Below are positions 24,343 to 32,854 of a stretch of 37,950 bases of DNA, piece by piece. The translations under genes were made by a program, and so were the position numbers. This stretch comes from an uncultured Neomegalonema sp. (GTDB lineage: Bacteria; Pseudomonadota; Alphaproteobacteria; Rhodobacterales; Rhodobacteraceae), in assembly GCA_937995735.1 (NCBI GenBank), contig CALKIZ010000039.1:1-37950 (forward strand), in the 5' to 3' direction. The notes under the pieces were generated by a model. The model saw nothing but the letters and a program-made list of their open reading frames with translations, was not told the origin of the DNA and did not search any database. The first letter of the stretch is position 1. Each line of letters begins with the position of its first letter.

Positions 24343-26099
24343 TGCGTGGTACAATAGCCGATGGCACGGTTTACGAGACATATGGGGTTGAGGACGGCCC
24401 GGTTGTCGTCCTGATTCACGGCCTTGGACTCAACCGTGAATGCTGGGAATGGACGGTTCCTGCGCTGGCGGATCGCTATCGCATCGTCACCTATGATCTT
24501 TATGGTCATGGCGAGAGCGCCAATCCACCGGAGACGCCTTCGCTTTCTTTGTTCGCGCGTCAGCTTTCAGGTCTGTTGGCATCTTTGGAGATCGAGAAAG
24601 CCGCCATTGTCGGGTTTTCATTGGGTGGAATGATCGCGCGGCGGTTTGCACAGGATTTCCCTTCCCACGCGAGCGCTCTTGCGATTCTACATTCTCCGCA
24701 CCGGCGTAGCTCCGATGCTCAAGCAGCAATCCTCGCCCGTGTGGAGCAAGCCCGTAGTGAAGGCAGTGCTGCGACGGTTGAGGCCGCATTGGAACGTTGG
24801 TTCACGACTGACTATCGCAGAGAAAATCCTGCGATTATGGACAGAGTGCGCGATTGGGTCTTGGCTAATGACATCACTGTCTATCACACGATCTATTCTG
24901 TGCTGGCAGAGGGTGTAGAGGAAATCATCCAACCCGATCCGCCGCTTGCTTTGCCCGTACTGGCGTTGACCGGCGATGAAGATTACGGCAATGGTCCTGA
25001 GATGACGGAGGCAATCGCCGCTGAAGTAGAAGGAGCGGAGACTGTCATTCTGCAGGGGTTAAGGCATATGGCGCTTGCGGAAAATCCCAATGCGGTGAAT
25101 GCGCCGCTCCGCGCTTTTCTGGATCGTCATCATCCGTCAAGCACCGCAACTTTATCCAAGCCGATGTCTGATGCCGACCGCCGTGCATTGCGTGATGCCT
25201 TTGGTTGTTTTGCAACGGGAGTGACGGTTGTTACCACTCGGCAGGAGGACGGAACACCGCGGGGGTTTACAGCCAATTCTTTCACGTCTGTTTCGCTTGA
25301 TCCGCCCATGCTTTTGGTCTGTGTGGCCAAGACTGCGCATAGCTGCCCTGTCTTTACTGAGGCACCGCATTTTGCGGTGAATATTCTGGAGCAGGGACAA
25401 AAAGAACTGTCCGGCATTTTTGCTTCGCGGGTCGCTGATAAGTTCGAACAAACGCAATGGCGATCCGGTATGGCTGAGATGCCGGTCTTTGATGATGCGC
25501 TGGCACATCTCGTTTGCTCACGGGAAAAAGTCATTGATGCGGGTGATCATGTCATTCTATTGGGCCGCGTCATTGATCATACGATAGGGCATGGCCAACC
25601 TCTCGGATATTTTCGTGGGACATATTTCTCTGCCGGCACAGAGCAAGAATTGATCGATGCCGCGTCGCAAGGGGGCGATATCGAGATCGGCGCTTTGATT
25701 GCTTCGGAAGGGTCGCTGTTGCTCGCTGACTCTGATGATGGAGGATTGGAAGTCCCCAAAGCGCCGCATGAAACACCTGACATTGATGTGTTAACGCGCC
25801 GATTGAGGCAAGCTGGTATGAGTGTGGATTTAGATTTTCTTTATGCCGTCTTTCGTGACACTGCGACGGGTCAGCATGGCATTTTTTATCATGGAAGCGC
25901 CGCTGGCGCGTTACCGCAAGGTCATCAGTTTTATCCGCTTGACGATCTGCCTCTAAGCCGGGTTCGGAGTGCTACTGAACGTAGTATGTTGACCCGTTAC
26001 GCCGCTGAACATCGCGAAGGCGCGTTCGGTATTTATCAAGGGGATGAAACACGCGGGACCGTTAATCGCATCGCATCCCGTGAACCATCGACCTATTAG
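24342..26099 (+). CDS. Fusion of alpha/beta hydrolase, flavin reductase and an extra C-terminal domain
   Basis: The 585-residue protein joins activities that are separate proteins in the Rut system. Residues about 1-265 are an alpha/beta hydrolase (RutD-like): IHGLGLNRECW oxyanion loop, nucleophile S93 in GFSLGG, acid D212 or D214 in TGDEDYG and H242 in GLRHMALAENP. Residues about 275-430 are a flavin reductase (RutF/HpaC-like): RDAFGCFATGVTVVTTR, GFTANSFTSVSLDPPMLLVC and YFRGTYFSAG. Residues about 440-585 form a third part I cannot name; EIGALIASEGSLLLADSDDG is loosely Nudix-like but without a Nudix box. The fusion would keep reduced FMN supply and hydrolysis together. There is no sign of a frameshift or internal stop. 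Confidence 0.88.
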   Translation: MRGTIADGTVYETYGVEDGPVVVLIHGLGLNRECWEWTVPALADRYRIVTYDLYGHGESANPPETPSLSLFARQLSGLLASLEIEKAAIVGFSLGGMIARRFAQDFPSHASALAILHSPHRRSSDAQAAILARVEQARSEGSAATVEAALERWFTTDYRRENPAIMDRVRDWVLANDITVYHTIYSVLAEGVEEIIQPDPPLALPVLALTGDEDYGNGPEMTEAIAAEVEGAETVILQGLRHMALAENPNAVNAPLRAFLDRHHPSSTATLSKPMSDADRRALRDAFGCFATGVTVVTTRQEDGTPRGFTANSFTSVSLDPPMLLVCVAKTAHSCPVFTEAPHFAVNILEQGQKELSGIFASRVADKFEQTQWRSGMAEMPVFDDALAHLVCSREKVIDAGDHVILLGRVIDHTIGHGQPLGYFRGTYFSAGTEQELIDAASQGGDIEIGALIASEGSLLLADSDDGGLEVPKAPHETPDIDVLTRRLRQAGMSVDLDFLYAVFRDTATGQHGIFYHGSAAGALPQGHQFYPLDDLPLSRVRSATERSMLTRYAAEHREGAFGIYQGDETRGTVNRIASREPSTY

Positions 26100-26108
26100 G
26101 AGAATCCC

Positions 26109-26711
26109 ATGGAACCTGAACTGCGCAAAATCGTGACCTTCGACGAAGATATTCACCGTGAGGGCGCGAAGGCCGCCAATCCCGCATTGCGCATGATTGG
26201 GGTTGCCGCAGTTGTCAAAAATCCGTGGTACGGGAAAGGTCACGTCGAAGATTTGCAGCCGGATATTCGCCGTCTTGCTCCACCGTTGGGCAAAATGCTG
26301 ACCGAACGTTTGATTGCTTTGGCAGGGTCGGGGGATGCTATCGAAGCCTATGGCAAGGCGTGTATTTCAGGAACGGATTGCGAGATCGAGCACGCCTCCG
26401 CCTTGATCCACACATTGCAATTCGGGAACTTTTACCGCGAAGCCGTGGGTGCGAAAAGCTATCTTGGTTTCACTAATACGCGCGGTCCTGCGAATACGCA
26501 GATACAGATTCCTTTGATGGATAAGCACGACACCGGGCGGCGTTCGCATTACCTGACCGTGCAGTTCTCGATTTATGATGCCCCCGCACATGACGAGTTG
26601 GTAGTTGCTCTTGGCGCAGCGACGGGCGGACGGCCTCACCACCGTATCGGTGATCGTTATTCCGACCTTGCCGCTCTTGGCCATGATCTTGAAAACCCTG
26701 CCGGGGTTTGA
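26109..26711 (+). CDS. DUF1185 'amino acid synthesis' family protein
   Basis: The 200-residue protein looks like the DUF1185 family, annotated as amino acid synthesis proteins but without an established function. Recognisable parts are RKIVTFDEDIHREGAK, AAVVKNPWYG, GKACISGTDCEIEHASALIH and GGRPHHRIGD. No signal or membrane segment is seen. It follows the fusion gene by 9 bp in the same operon, with AGGAG before the ATG. The family often sits beside luciferase-like oxygenases and flavin reductases, so a step in the same pathway, perhaps ring hydrolysis or amide cleavage, is a fair inference. The gene converges on the SGNH gene ending at 26721. Confidence 0.75.
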   Translation: MEPELRKIVTFDEDIHREGAKAANPALRMIGVAAVVKNPWYGKGHVEDLQPDIRRLAPPLGKMLTERLIALAGSGDAIEAYGKACISGTDCEIEHASALIHTLQFGNFYREAVGAKSYLGFTNTRGPANTQIQIPLMDKHDTGRRSHYLTVQFSIYDAPAHDELVVALGAATGGRPHHRIGDRYSDLAALGHDLENPAGV

Positions 26712-26720
26712 AGGGGATCG

Positions 26721-27689
26721 TTAGGGAAAGAAGCCTGCTATTTCTTCTGAATGAGTGGGCGGACGTTTCATCTCTGTCCAATAAGCCGGTAAAAGCCCCT
26801 GTAGATCGGTCTCGTTGACCTGCAGAATGACGAGATCAGCGCGGGTGTCCTGTGTCGCTTTTTTGAGGATTTCATGTTGACGAAGGATAGAGATGCCCCC
26901 AACGCCCGCATTAAATACCTGATACTCTGGCAAACGACTTTGTAATAACGCGGGCCATGTATCCTGATCGGCGAGCGATGTTCCGTAGGTGAAAGAGTCG
27001 CCGATGAGCAGGATTGACGGAGCCGTCTCGCTTTCCGTCTGTATTCCTGTTGCACGGAATCCGAATGCGTCGCTGGTAAAGCGGAAAGCCAGACCCTTCG
27101 CTGTTTCGCGAATTTCTGATAGGTTTTTGACCCACGGTCCAACAAGGGATTTTTCTGCGGAATTGTTGCCTTCACAGGAATCCGTTCCAGTAGTTCTGAC
27201 ATGCTCTGCAACCACATTGGCGGTAAGGTGAGCAAGCAACCGGGACGGATGAGTATCACCCGGCGTCAAATATAATAATTCAGGGCCGAAATTCTGTTTA
27301 ACCGGTTCCATATCAATGAATGGAATGTCGGCGTGTTCCGCGAGGCCGGCATAAAAGTCCCGTGCAACCTCAAAAGTCGGATCTGTAGGAATATAGAGCA
27401 TTGCCACATTACAAGCCCGCTCTCGCGCCGTCTGCATAAAGGCATCAAATTCCGCCGTGTAGCTTTTTTCCAAAACCTGCCGCAAAGCAGTAGAGCGCGG
27501 TTCGTAAACTGCACTCATTGCAATTACACGTGGGTCCGGTTTATGCATCTGGCTCTGCACACGATCCGCGAGCCATGCCAGACCAAATCCTCTCTCGCTG
27601 CCACGTTGAAAATTGAGATACCCCGCACCGATCTCGGCAGCGAAAACGAGTCCCAGACAAATACCAGAGATTTTGAGCAGTTTTGCCAT
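26721..27689 (-). CDS. AlgX/AlgJ-type SGNH O-acetyltransferase-like protein
   Basis: The 322-residue protein has an N-terminal hydrophobic signal or anchor (about residues 3-20) and a catalytic set in the order D145-T-H147 then G230-D231-S232 (LLIGDSFTYG), with NAGVGG and QVNETD after it. In ordinary SGNH esterases the Ser block comes before Asp-His; Asp-x-His first is the arrangement of AlgX and AlgJ, which acetylate exopolysaccharide in the periplasm. It starts 2 bp after the membrane acyltransferase-3 gene, the kind of partner that passes acetyl groups across the membrane. I infer O-acetylation of a surface glycan. Which glycan is not visible, since no polysaccharide genes are adjacent. 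Confidence 0.78.
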   Translation of the reverse strand: MAKLLKISGICLGLVFAAEIGAGYLNFQRGSERGFGLAWLADRVQSQMHKPDPRVIAMSAVYEPRSTALRQVLEKSYTAEFDAFMQTARERACNVAMLYIPTDPTFEVARDFYAGLAEHADIPFIDMEPVKQNFGPELLYLTPGDTHPSRLLAHLTANVVAEHVRTTGTDSCEGNNSAEKSLVGPWVKNLSEIRETAKGLAFRFTSDAFGFRATGIQTESETAPSILLIGDSFTYGTSLADQDTWPALLQSRLPEYQVFNAGVGGISILRQHEILKKATQDTRADLVILQVNETDLQGLLPAYWTEMKRPPTHSEEIAGFFP

Positions 27690-27691
27690 GG

Positions 27692-28756
27692 CTATACTGT
27701 GGTTGGTGCGTTGCTGTGCCCTTTAGCAGGGCGCGGTTTAAAGCATTTTTGCAAGGGCCGCTCTATGCATAATCCTACAATAATGCCGAATATTAATCCT
27801 GAAGCTGAGAGTAAAAGAAGTTTGCTTTCGCTACTTAAGAAAGAATTTAGTCCCAGCACACCAATAAATTGATTGCCAAACCCAATCCCGAATAAATGCA
27901 TCAAGTAAATCGAATAGGATAACGACCCGAGAAAAACGCCCATTTTTACAGGTTTGATCGCGTGATTACGATCAAGTTGCGCTGACCCTAGAATTATTAG
28001 TGCGGCGGGAAGGCCGTAATATATGCGCGCGTTGCTGCCATAGCCGTCCAAAACTCCGGTATTCTCAAGAACGCCAACTCCCATGAAAAGACCAATACCC
28101 AAAAGCAATGTTATAACAGAGGCTTGCTTCGAAAATGCGTGTTTCAGCGCTATATAGGCGACCGCTGTGCCCATTAAGAATTGCAGGTTATAACTGTCGA
28201 GAATGATTGGAGCTTTGCCATTACCAAAAAGTAAAAACGCGATAATGGCACTGCTCCATACGGCCCAGAGGATAAAGCCGGTTCTTTGCCCGACCAAGAA
28301 AAGCAGGGCAAAGAGCGCATAAAACATCATTTCAAAACGCAACGTCCAAGATACCCCGACAAGGCTTTCCCCCGGAAGGAGTAGAGCGTCGATTGATAAT
28401 GCTTGGCTTGTCGGCAGCACTTCTCCTTTGAGCAGGATTAGGAGAGCAGAAAAGAGCAAAGCAACCCAAAACAATGGATAAATCCGGCTAATGCGGCGCA
28501 TCAGGTATCGCGGAAGGCGCGAGGGCTGTCCTATATGGGCATGGTGGACGTAACAGATGATGAAGCCACTGATAACGAAAAAGAAATCGACGCCTGCGTG
28601 ACCAAAGAGAAAAGCCGAGGAGAACGGCATCTCTCCCGTTTCTTTCTTCATATGCACACTTGCGTGATAGAGGACGACCAAGATTGCTGCAACGCCGCGT
28701 CCCGTTTCGATGGAACTTAACGTCTGACGAGGAGCAGATGCATGTGAAGCTGACAT
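27692..28756 (-). CDS. Membrane acyltransferase, acyltransferase-3 family
   Basis: The 354-residue protein is an integral membrane acyltransferase of the OafA/ExoZ type. It has the N-terminal IETGRGVAAILVVLYHASVH with the conserved Arg and His, FGHAGVDFFFVISGFIICYV, YLMRRISRIYPLFWVAL and about ten hydrophobic segments, ending with the usual SYSIYLMHL histidine motif. Such proteins move acyl groups, often acetyl, onto sugars of lipopolysaccharide or exopolysaccharide. The AlgX-like gene follows at 2 bp spacing, so the two probably form one acetylation unit. The 5' spacer to the terminator at 28987 holds no other gene. Confidence 0.9.
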   Translation of the reverse strand: MSASHASAPRQTLSSIETGRGVAAILVVLYHASVHMKKETGEMPFSSAFLFGHAGVDFFFVISGFIICYVHHAHIGQPSRLPRYLMRRISRIYPLFWVALLFSALLILLKGEVLPTSQALSIDALLLPGESLVGVSWTLRFEMMFYALFALLFLVGQRTGFILWAVWSSAIIAFLLFGNGKAPIILDSYNLQFLMGTAVAYIALKHAFSKQASVITLLLGIGLFMGVGVLENTGVLDGYGSNARIYYGLPAALIILGSAQLDRNHAIKPVKMGVFLGSLSYSIYLMHLFGIGFGNQFIGVLGLNSFLSSESKLLLLSASGLIFGIIVGLCIERPLQKCFKPRPAKGHSNAPTTV

Positions 28757-28986
28757 GAGAAAATCAAATCCGTTATCTAGCGGGCTGCAATAATCCTGAT
28801 TTGTCAGGGCTTTCGAACCTTCTCGATAAGCGGACTAAGTTAATTTTTTCTCATGAATGCAGCGCGGCGCTTAGGTTAAATTCAATTCTGTCGCGTATCT
28901 CGTTCATCTGGTGTTGAGCTACATGCCAGTGACGCACATGATCGTAATGAATGATGAAGAAAAATTACTGCATATCCAGGCAAAAA

Positions 28987-29012
28987 ATGCGCCGCCCAAA
29001 GGGGCGGCGCAT
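28987..29012 (-). terminator. Strong rho-independent terminator of the second vWA gene
   Basis: ATGCGCCGCCC (28987-28997) pairs with GGGCGGCGCAT (29002-29012) as a perfect 11-bp stem over a 4-base loop. On the minus strand a run of six T residues follows. It lies 13 bases past the stop of the leftward gene at 29026. The 230 bases from here to 28757 hold no credible gene and presumably the promoter of the acyltransferase pair. Confidence 0.92.
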
Positions 29013-29025
29013 AGTATACTTTAAA

Positions 29026-30504
29026 TTAACTGCTGAGGCGAAGTTCGCCGGTTTCTCGACCAATTGAACGGAATGCGTCTATAAGCTGCAAGCGATCATC
29101 AGCTGGATAATACGATCCGGAGTCACCAGAACAACGGCTTAATTGAGAATCTGTATTTTTATCGACAAGCAAGCCCACTGTGAATACACGAACACCTCTA
29201 CCTCGCGCTCTTGCGCAAACTGATTGAAAGTATGCGTACATATCTTCCGTCGTCATTCCCTCAGTCTTTTGCGAGTTAAACTGACCGTCCGTCATAATCA
29301 CGAGGTATTTTTCGGTCGTATCTTTAAATCGTTGCGGTGGTCCCGCTGGATGATCAAAAATATCTGCCCAATGCGGGGAAAGCGCGTAAAGTCCCCAAGC
29401 CGCTCCGATATGCCCCGCAGTGCCGCCGCCAGGCGTAAAGCTCTTAACGTACTTGCGAACGTCATCAATGTTCTTTGTCATTGGAAGAACACCCATATAT
29501 GGACGTTCATAACCGCCAAGTCGCGGACGAGAAATTCCGAACCGGTCACGATAAAACGAGACTTTACGAGTGCCGACATTAAACGAATAGAGCCCGGATC
29601 TCGTCTCTGTGTAAATTGGAAGCTGGTTATTTGAGTCCGGAGCTCTGAGAGATACTTGATATCCGTTGGTATTTTTGCGAACAAAACGCTCTGCAGGATA
29701 AATCGCCATTGTATTTGCATGGTCGCGTTCAGTCACATCATCAGAGGTTACTGATAGCAAAGTTGGACCATTATTCCGCATCCCTACATCGTCAAGACGA
29801 AGATTGCCTGCATTATTGCCCAAAAGGCCGGTATCATGAACTGTGTAACCTTGGATCCGATCATCTTGCGAGGTCGCAGCATAAAGATCAGTAATGTCAA
29901 CTGACGTTGCGTAAGGGATAACCGCTACGGACGGTGATGCGGTGGGGTTTTGATCAATTACGTCGAACATACCCTCGGCCGCCTCAAACAATCCGTCAAT
30001 TCGGCGTTCCCCAATGGCAGCGTTATCTTCACTGTTAAACGACCAGTTCATTGACCCGGAAACATCCAAGACCATAGCGATTTCGACTGTCCCGGATGTC
30101 TTTGGCGTAGCCATGGCTTCCAAAGATTGCTCGCGCTCTGGCACTAAACCGCCGGTCAGAAGGCTTCTTAGTTTGAAGCGAACATTTGCATTCACTGCAC
30201 CGGTGGCGTTGTCATATTCAAATTTTGGTACCATTGAAACTATATCAAGATCGGTCAGGCCAACCGTGTTTCTAAAATATGCTTCGCCAGCTTCCTGCGG
30301 TGACGTTACATAATCTGAATTCCCGAGATAGAGAACGGCAGCATCAAGCCGATCTTGCATAATACTACGTGCTTTTTGTAGACGCCCAATTTCAATTGAG
30401 CCAATCGTAGCGCCGATGAGCATTGTAAATACGAGACTAAGGCTGATTGACGTAGAGCCTCTCTTATCCTTTGAAAACCTCTTCAATAAAGAACGTAGCT
30501 TCAT
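29026..30504 (-). CDS. Second TadG-like protein with TadE-type N-terminus and vWA domain
   Basis: The 492-residue protein starts with a basic segment and KRGSTSISLSLVFTMLIGAT, one membrane helix of the TadE/TadG kind. A vWA domain has DVSGS (D147, S149, S151), GGGTAGHIG and IMTDGQFN. The C-terminal VCARARGRGVRVFTVGL and RCSGDSG cysteines, and the IGRETGELRLSS ending, line up with C370, C398 and IARRLGAIRLTG of the protein at 13154-14452, so the two are paralogues. The ATG at 30504 has GAGGT about 7 bases upstream; the frame back to 30576 lacks a site. A strong terminator follows. Likely surface or pilus-associated; no tad secretion genes are near. Confidence 0.85.
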   Translation of the reverse strand: MKLRSLLKRFSKDKRGSTSISLSLVFTMLIGATIGSIEIGRLQKARSIMQDRLDAAVLYLGNSDYVTSPQEAGEAYFRNTVGLTDLDIVSMVPKFEYDNATGAVNANVRFKLRSLLTGGLVPEREQSLEAMATPKTSGTVEIAMVLDVSGSMNWSFNSEDNAAIGERRIDGLFEAAEGMFDVIDQNPTASPSVAVIPYATSVDITDLYAATSQDDRIQGYTVHDTGLLGNNAGNLRLDDVGMRNNGPTLLSVTSDDVTERDHANTMAIYPAERFVRKNTNGYQVSLRAPDSNNQLPIYTETRSGLYSFNVGTRKVSFYRDRFGISRPRLGGYERPYMGVLPMTKNIDDVRKYVKSFTPGGGTAGHIGAAWGLYALSPHWADIFDHPAGPPQRFKDTTEKYLVIMTDGQFNSQKTEGMTTEDMYAYFQSVCARARGRGVRVFTVGLLVDKNTDSQLSRCSGDSGSYYPADDRLQLIDAFRSIGRETGELRLSS

Positions 30505-30625
30505 AATATTACCTCTATTTTGATTGCCGCAGTAAACGGGCATCAACCTATTTAGAGTTGGAATAATACTACTCAATTTACTAAAAAAAATAAAAATACT
30601 AAATAAAATAAATAGGTAATCTTTT

Positions 30626-31426
30626 TTACTTGATAATGTTTATAGTTCCGCCGGATGCATTGAATAATTTTAAATTTTTTACTTTGTCAAATCTAATGAA
30701 TGCAAGGCCAACCCCGTTTTTTGTAGAATGAAGAGTCCCAACAGGTTTTTTCTCGGATGTGAGTATTTGCTCTCCCGGTTGTGTCGTGCCGGAGACTGAA
30801 ACCAAAACATAGCCTTTGCGCAGTTCGGTTTTATGCTTCATCCGCGCAACGATTTCTTGGCCGACGTAACAGCCTTTTTTGAAATCCACACCGTTCATTT
30901 TCTCAAAGCCGGCTTCGAGAATGTATGTATCGTTGGGGATGAGATCGGTTTCGCTTTCCGGAATTGCGAGTTTAAGGCGATGAAAGTCATAATCGCTTGA
31001 TTCAACTGAAGCTATGATTGTTTCTGCATCATCATAAACCCGCCAACCTAGTTTCGGGTCTCTGGGGTCGATTAATCCGCTTTTTGGAATATCTTCGCCC
31101 CAAATCACTGCGACTGTTAGAGGTTCGCGAGTGATCCTGATTGGGCGACGAAGTTTGTACATCGCCAGCCGCTTTACGAGCGCTTCGGCTTGAGATGGCA
31201 CGACATCTAAAACGAAATTATCTTTTGCATCTAGGCGAACAAAAAAATCACTGAGATACTTGCCTTGCGGGGTCAGTAGCGCAGCGTAGATCAAAGTATC
31301 AGCGGTTGCCGCCGCCACGTCATTTGTGACAAGCGATTGCAGGAACTCTTTTTGCTCCTCTTGGGGGCCGTCAAATATGACGCTTTCACGTTGGATTATA
31401 GCGCCGAAGGTTTGCTGGCTCGCCAT
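30626..31426 (-). CDS. ygfZ: YgfZ/GcvT-domain protein (iron-sulfur cluster maintenance)
   Basis: The 266-residue protein is a folate-binding YgfZ/IBA57 relative of the glycine cleavage T protein that helps mature certain [4Fe-4S] enzymes. The diagnostic motif KGCYVGQE occupies residues 184-191, including the conserved Cys. LVTNDV near residue 34 and ALLTPQGKYLSDFFV near residue 50 are the other family blocks. It is a short member, as is common in alphaproteobacteria. It is transcribed leftward, divergent from the dihydroorotase-like gene across 47 bp, with GGAGA before the ATG. The 121 bp after it, up to the second vWA gene's start, is AT-rich and holds no gene. Confidence 0.9.
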   Translation of the reverse strand: MASQQTFGAIIQRESVIFDGPQEEQKEFLQSLVTNDVAAATADTLIYAALLTPQGKYLSDFFVRLDAKDNFVLDVVPSQAEALVKRLAMYKLRRPIRITREPLTVAVIWGEDIPKSGLIDPRDPKLGWRVYDDAETIIASVESSDYDFHRLKLAIPESETDLIPNDTYILEAGFEKMNGVDFKKGCYVGQEIVARMKHKTELRKGYVLVSVSGTTQPGEQILTSEKKPVGTLHSTKNGVGLAFIRFDKVKNLKLFNASGGTINIIK

Positions 31427-31473
31427 GGTCGTTTCTCCGTGTTACGCGGGTGTGGCTTACGAGAGGACCTCAC

Positions 31474-32805
31474 ATGACCGCACCCTTTGATCTGTTGATA
31501 CAGAACGGCACTATCGTCAATCAGGATGGAACCGGCAAAGCCGATATTGGCGTCTTAGATGGCAATATAGTCGAGATTGGCGATCTTTCGACCCGCGATG
31601 CGGGAGAGACGATAGATGCGACCGGCTTGCATGTTTTACCGGGAGTGATTGATTCTCAAGTTCATTTTCGTGAACCGGGCATGGAGCACAAAGAAGACCT
31701 TGCCAGCGGCTCTCTTGCGGCGGTGATGGGTGGTGTGACGGCTGTTTTTGAAATGCCGAACACGAAACCGCTGACGACGGATGCGAACGCTCTGGCCGAT
31801 AAGATCAACCGTGCAACAGGGCGTATGTTCTGCGATTTCGCGTTTTACTTTGGTGCGACGGCAGAAAATATCGATCAACTGCCCGATGCTGAACGCTTGC
31901 TAGGTTCGGCAGGGATCAAAATGTTCATGGGGTCTTCAACAGGGGATTTGTTGGTTGATCAAACCGAGCATGTGCGGCGGGTGCTGGCCTCGGGTCGGCG
32001 GCGGGTTGCTGTGCATTCTGAAGAAGAGAGCCGTCTTATTGAACGGATGGATATTCGGCGTGTTGGTGATCCGTCTTCCCATCCTGAGTGGCGGGATGTT
32101 GAAGCGGCTGTGCTTTGTACCAAACGCTTAATCGGCTTGGCGCGCGAGACAAACAGACGTGTACATGTGCTGCATATCTCGACGGGCGACGAGATACCAA
32201 TCCTTGCGGAGAATAAGGATTTAATCACAGCAGAGGCAACACCGCATCATTTGACGCTGAGTTCAGATGATTACGAAAGGCTCGGGACATATATACAGAT
32301 GAATCCGCCAGTGCGTGATGCGTCGCATCGTGATCGGATATGGGCGGGGATTTCTGACAGTACGATTGATGTGCTTGGCTCTGACCACGCGCCCCATACC
32401 CGCGAAGAAAAAGATCAACCATATCCTGACTCTCCGTCTGGGATGACAGGTGTGCAGACGCTGGTTCCGATTATGTTGGATCATGTGAACGCTGGACGGC
32501 TGAGCCTTGAGCGGTTTGTTGACCTGACATCGCATGGCCCGAACCGAATTTTTGGCATTGCTGGAAAAGGACGGATTGCGAATGGATATGATGCGGATTT
32601 CACCATAGTAGACCTGAAGGCTAAGCGTGAAATCAAGGATAACTGGATCGAATCTAAACCCGGATGGACGCCTTACAACGGCAAGCATGTGATGGGTTGG
32701 CCGAGAGGCACAATTATCCGTGGACGCCGAGTCATGTGGGATGATGAAATTCTCGGCGAAGCTGCCGGAGCGCCCGTGCGCTTTCAAGAAGGATGGGTTG
32801 GGTGA
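31474..32805 (+). CDS. Dihydroorotase-like amidohydrolase
   Basis: The 443-residue protein is a class I dihydroorotase relative, which would close carbamoyl-aspartate to dihydroorotate in pyrimidine synthesis. It has the metal ligands expected: K149 (GIKMFMG), H181 (AVHSEEE), H234 (VLHISTGDE) and D304 (GSDHAPH). The usual HxH pair at the front, however, reads Q62-V-H64 (DSQVHFREPG), so the first His is a Gln. I recall alphaproteobacterial homologues sharing this. The enzyme may still act on dihydroorotate or on another cyclic amide. The ATG at 31474 has AGGA 7 bases upstream; the frame back to 31450 is not needed. carB elsewhere in the window is the other pyrimidine enzyme. Confidence 0.88.
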   Translation: MTAPFDLLIQNGTIVNQDGTGKADIGVLDGNIVEIGDLSTRDAGETIDATGLHVLPGVIDSQVHFREPGMEHKEDLASGSLAAVMGGVTAVFEMPNTKPLTTDANALADKINRATGRMFCDFAFYFGATAENIDQLPDAERLLGSAGIKMFMGSSTGDLLVDQTEHVRRVLASGRRRVAVHSEEESRLIERMDIRRVGDPSSHPEWRDVEAAVLCTKRLIGLARETNRRVHVLHISTGDEIPILAENKDLITAEATPHHLTLSSDDYERLGTYIQMNPPVRDASHRDRIWAGISDSTIDVLGSDHAPHTREEKDQPYPDSPSGMTGVQTLVPIMLDHVNAGRLSLERFVDLTSHGPNRIFGIAGKGRIANGYDADFTIVDLKAKREIKDNWIESKPGWTPYNGKHVMGWPRGTIIRGRRVMWDDEILGEAAGAPVRFQEGWVG

Positions 32806-32854
32806 CAGCGCCTCATTCTCTTGATGGAGTTAATAATGGTGCGGCGGAGTTTTT

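Noticed and set aside
27333-27872. Rightward 179-residue ORF opposite the AlgX-like and acyltransferase genes
   Set aside because: It lies wholly on the complement of two recognisable genes and has no family features.
28951-29034. Small rightward ORF beginning ATGATGAAGAAAAATTAC
   Set aside because: It runs straight through the terminator hairpin at 28987-29012 and into the end of the opposite gene.
30505-30576. Longer start of the second vWA protein
   Set aside because: The extra 24 residues have no homology, and GAGGT precedes the ATG at 30504.
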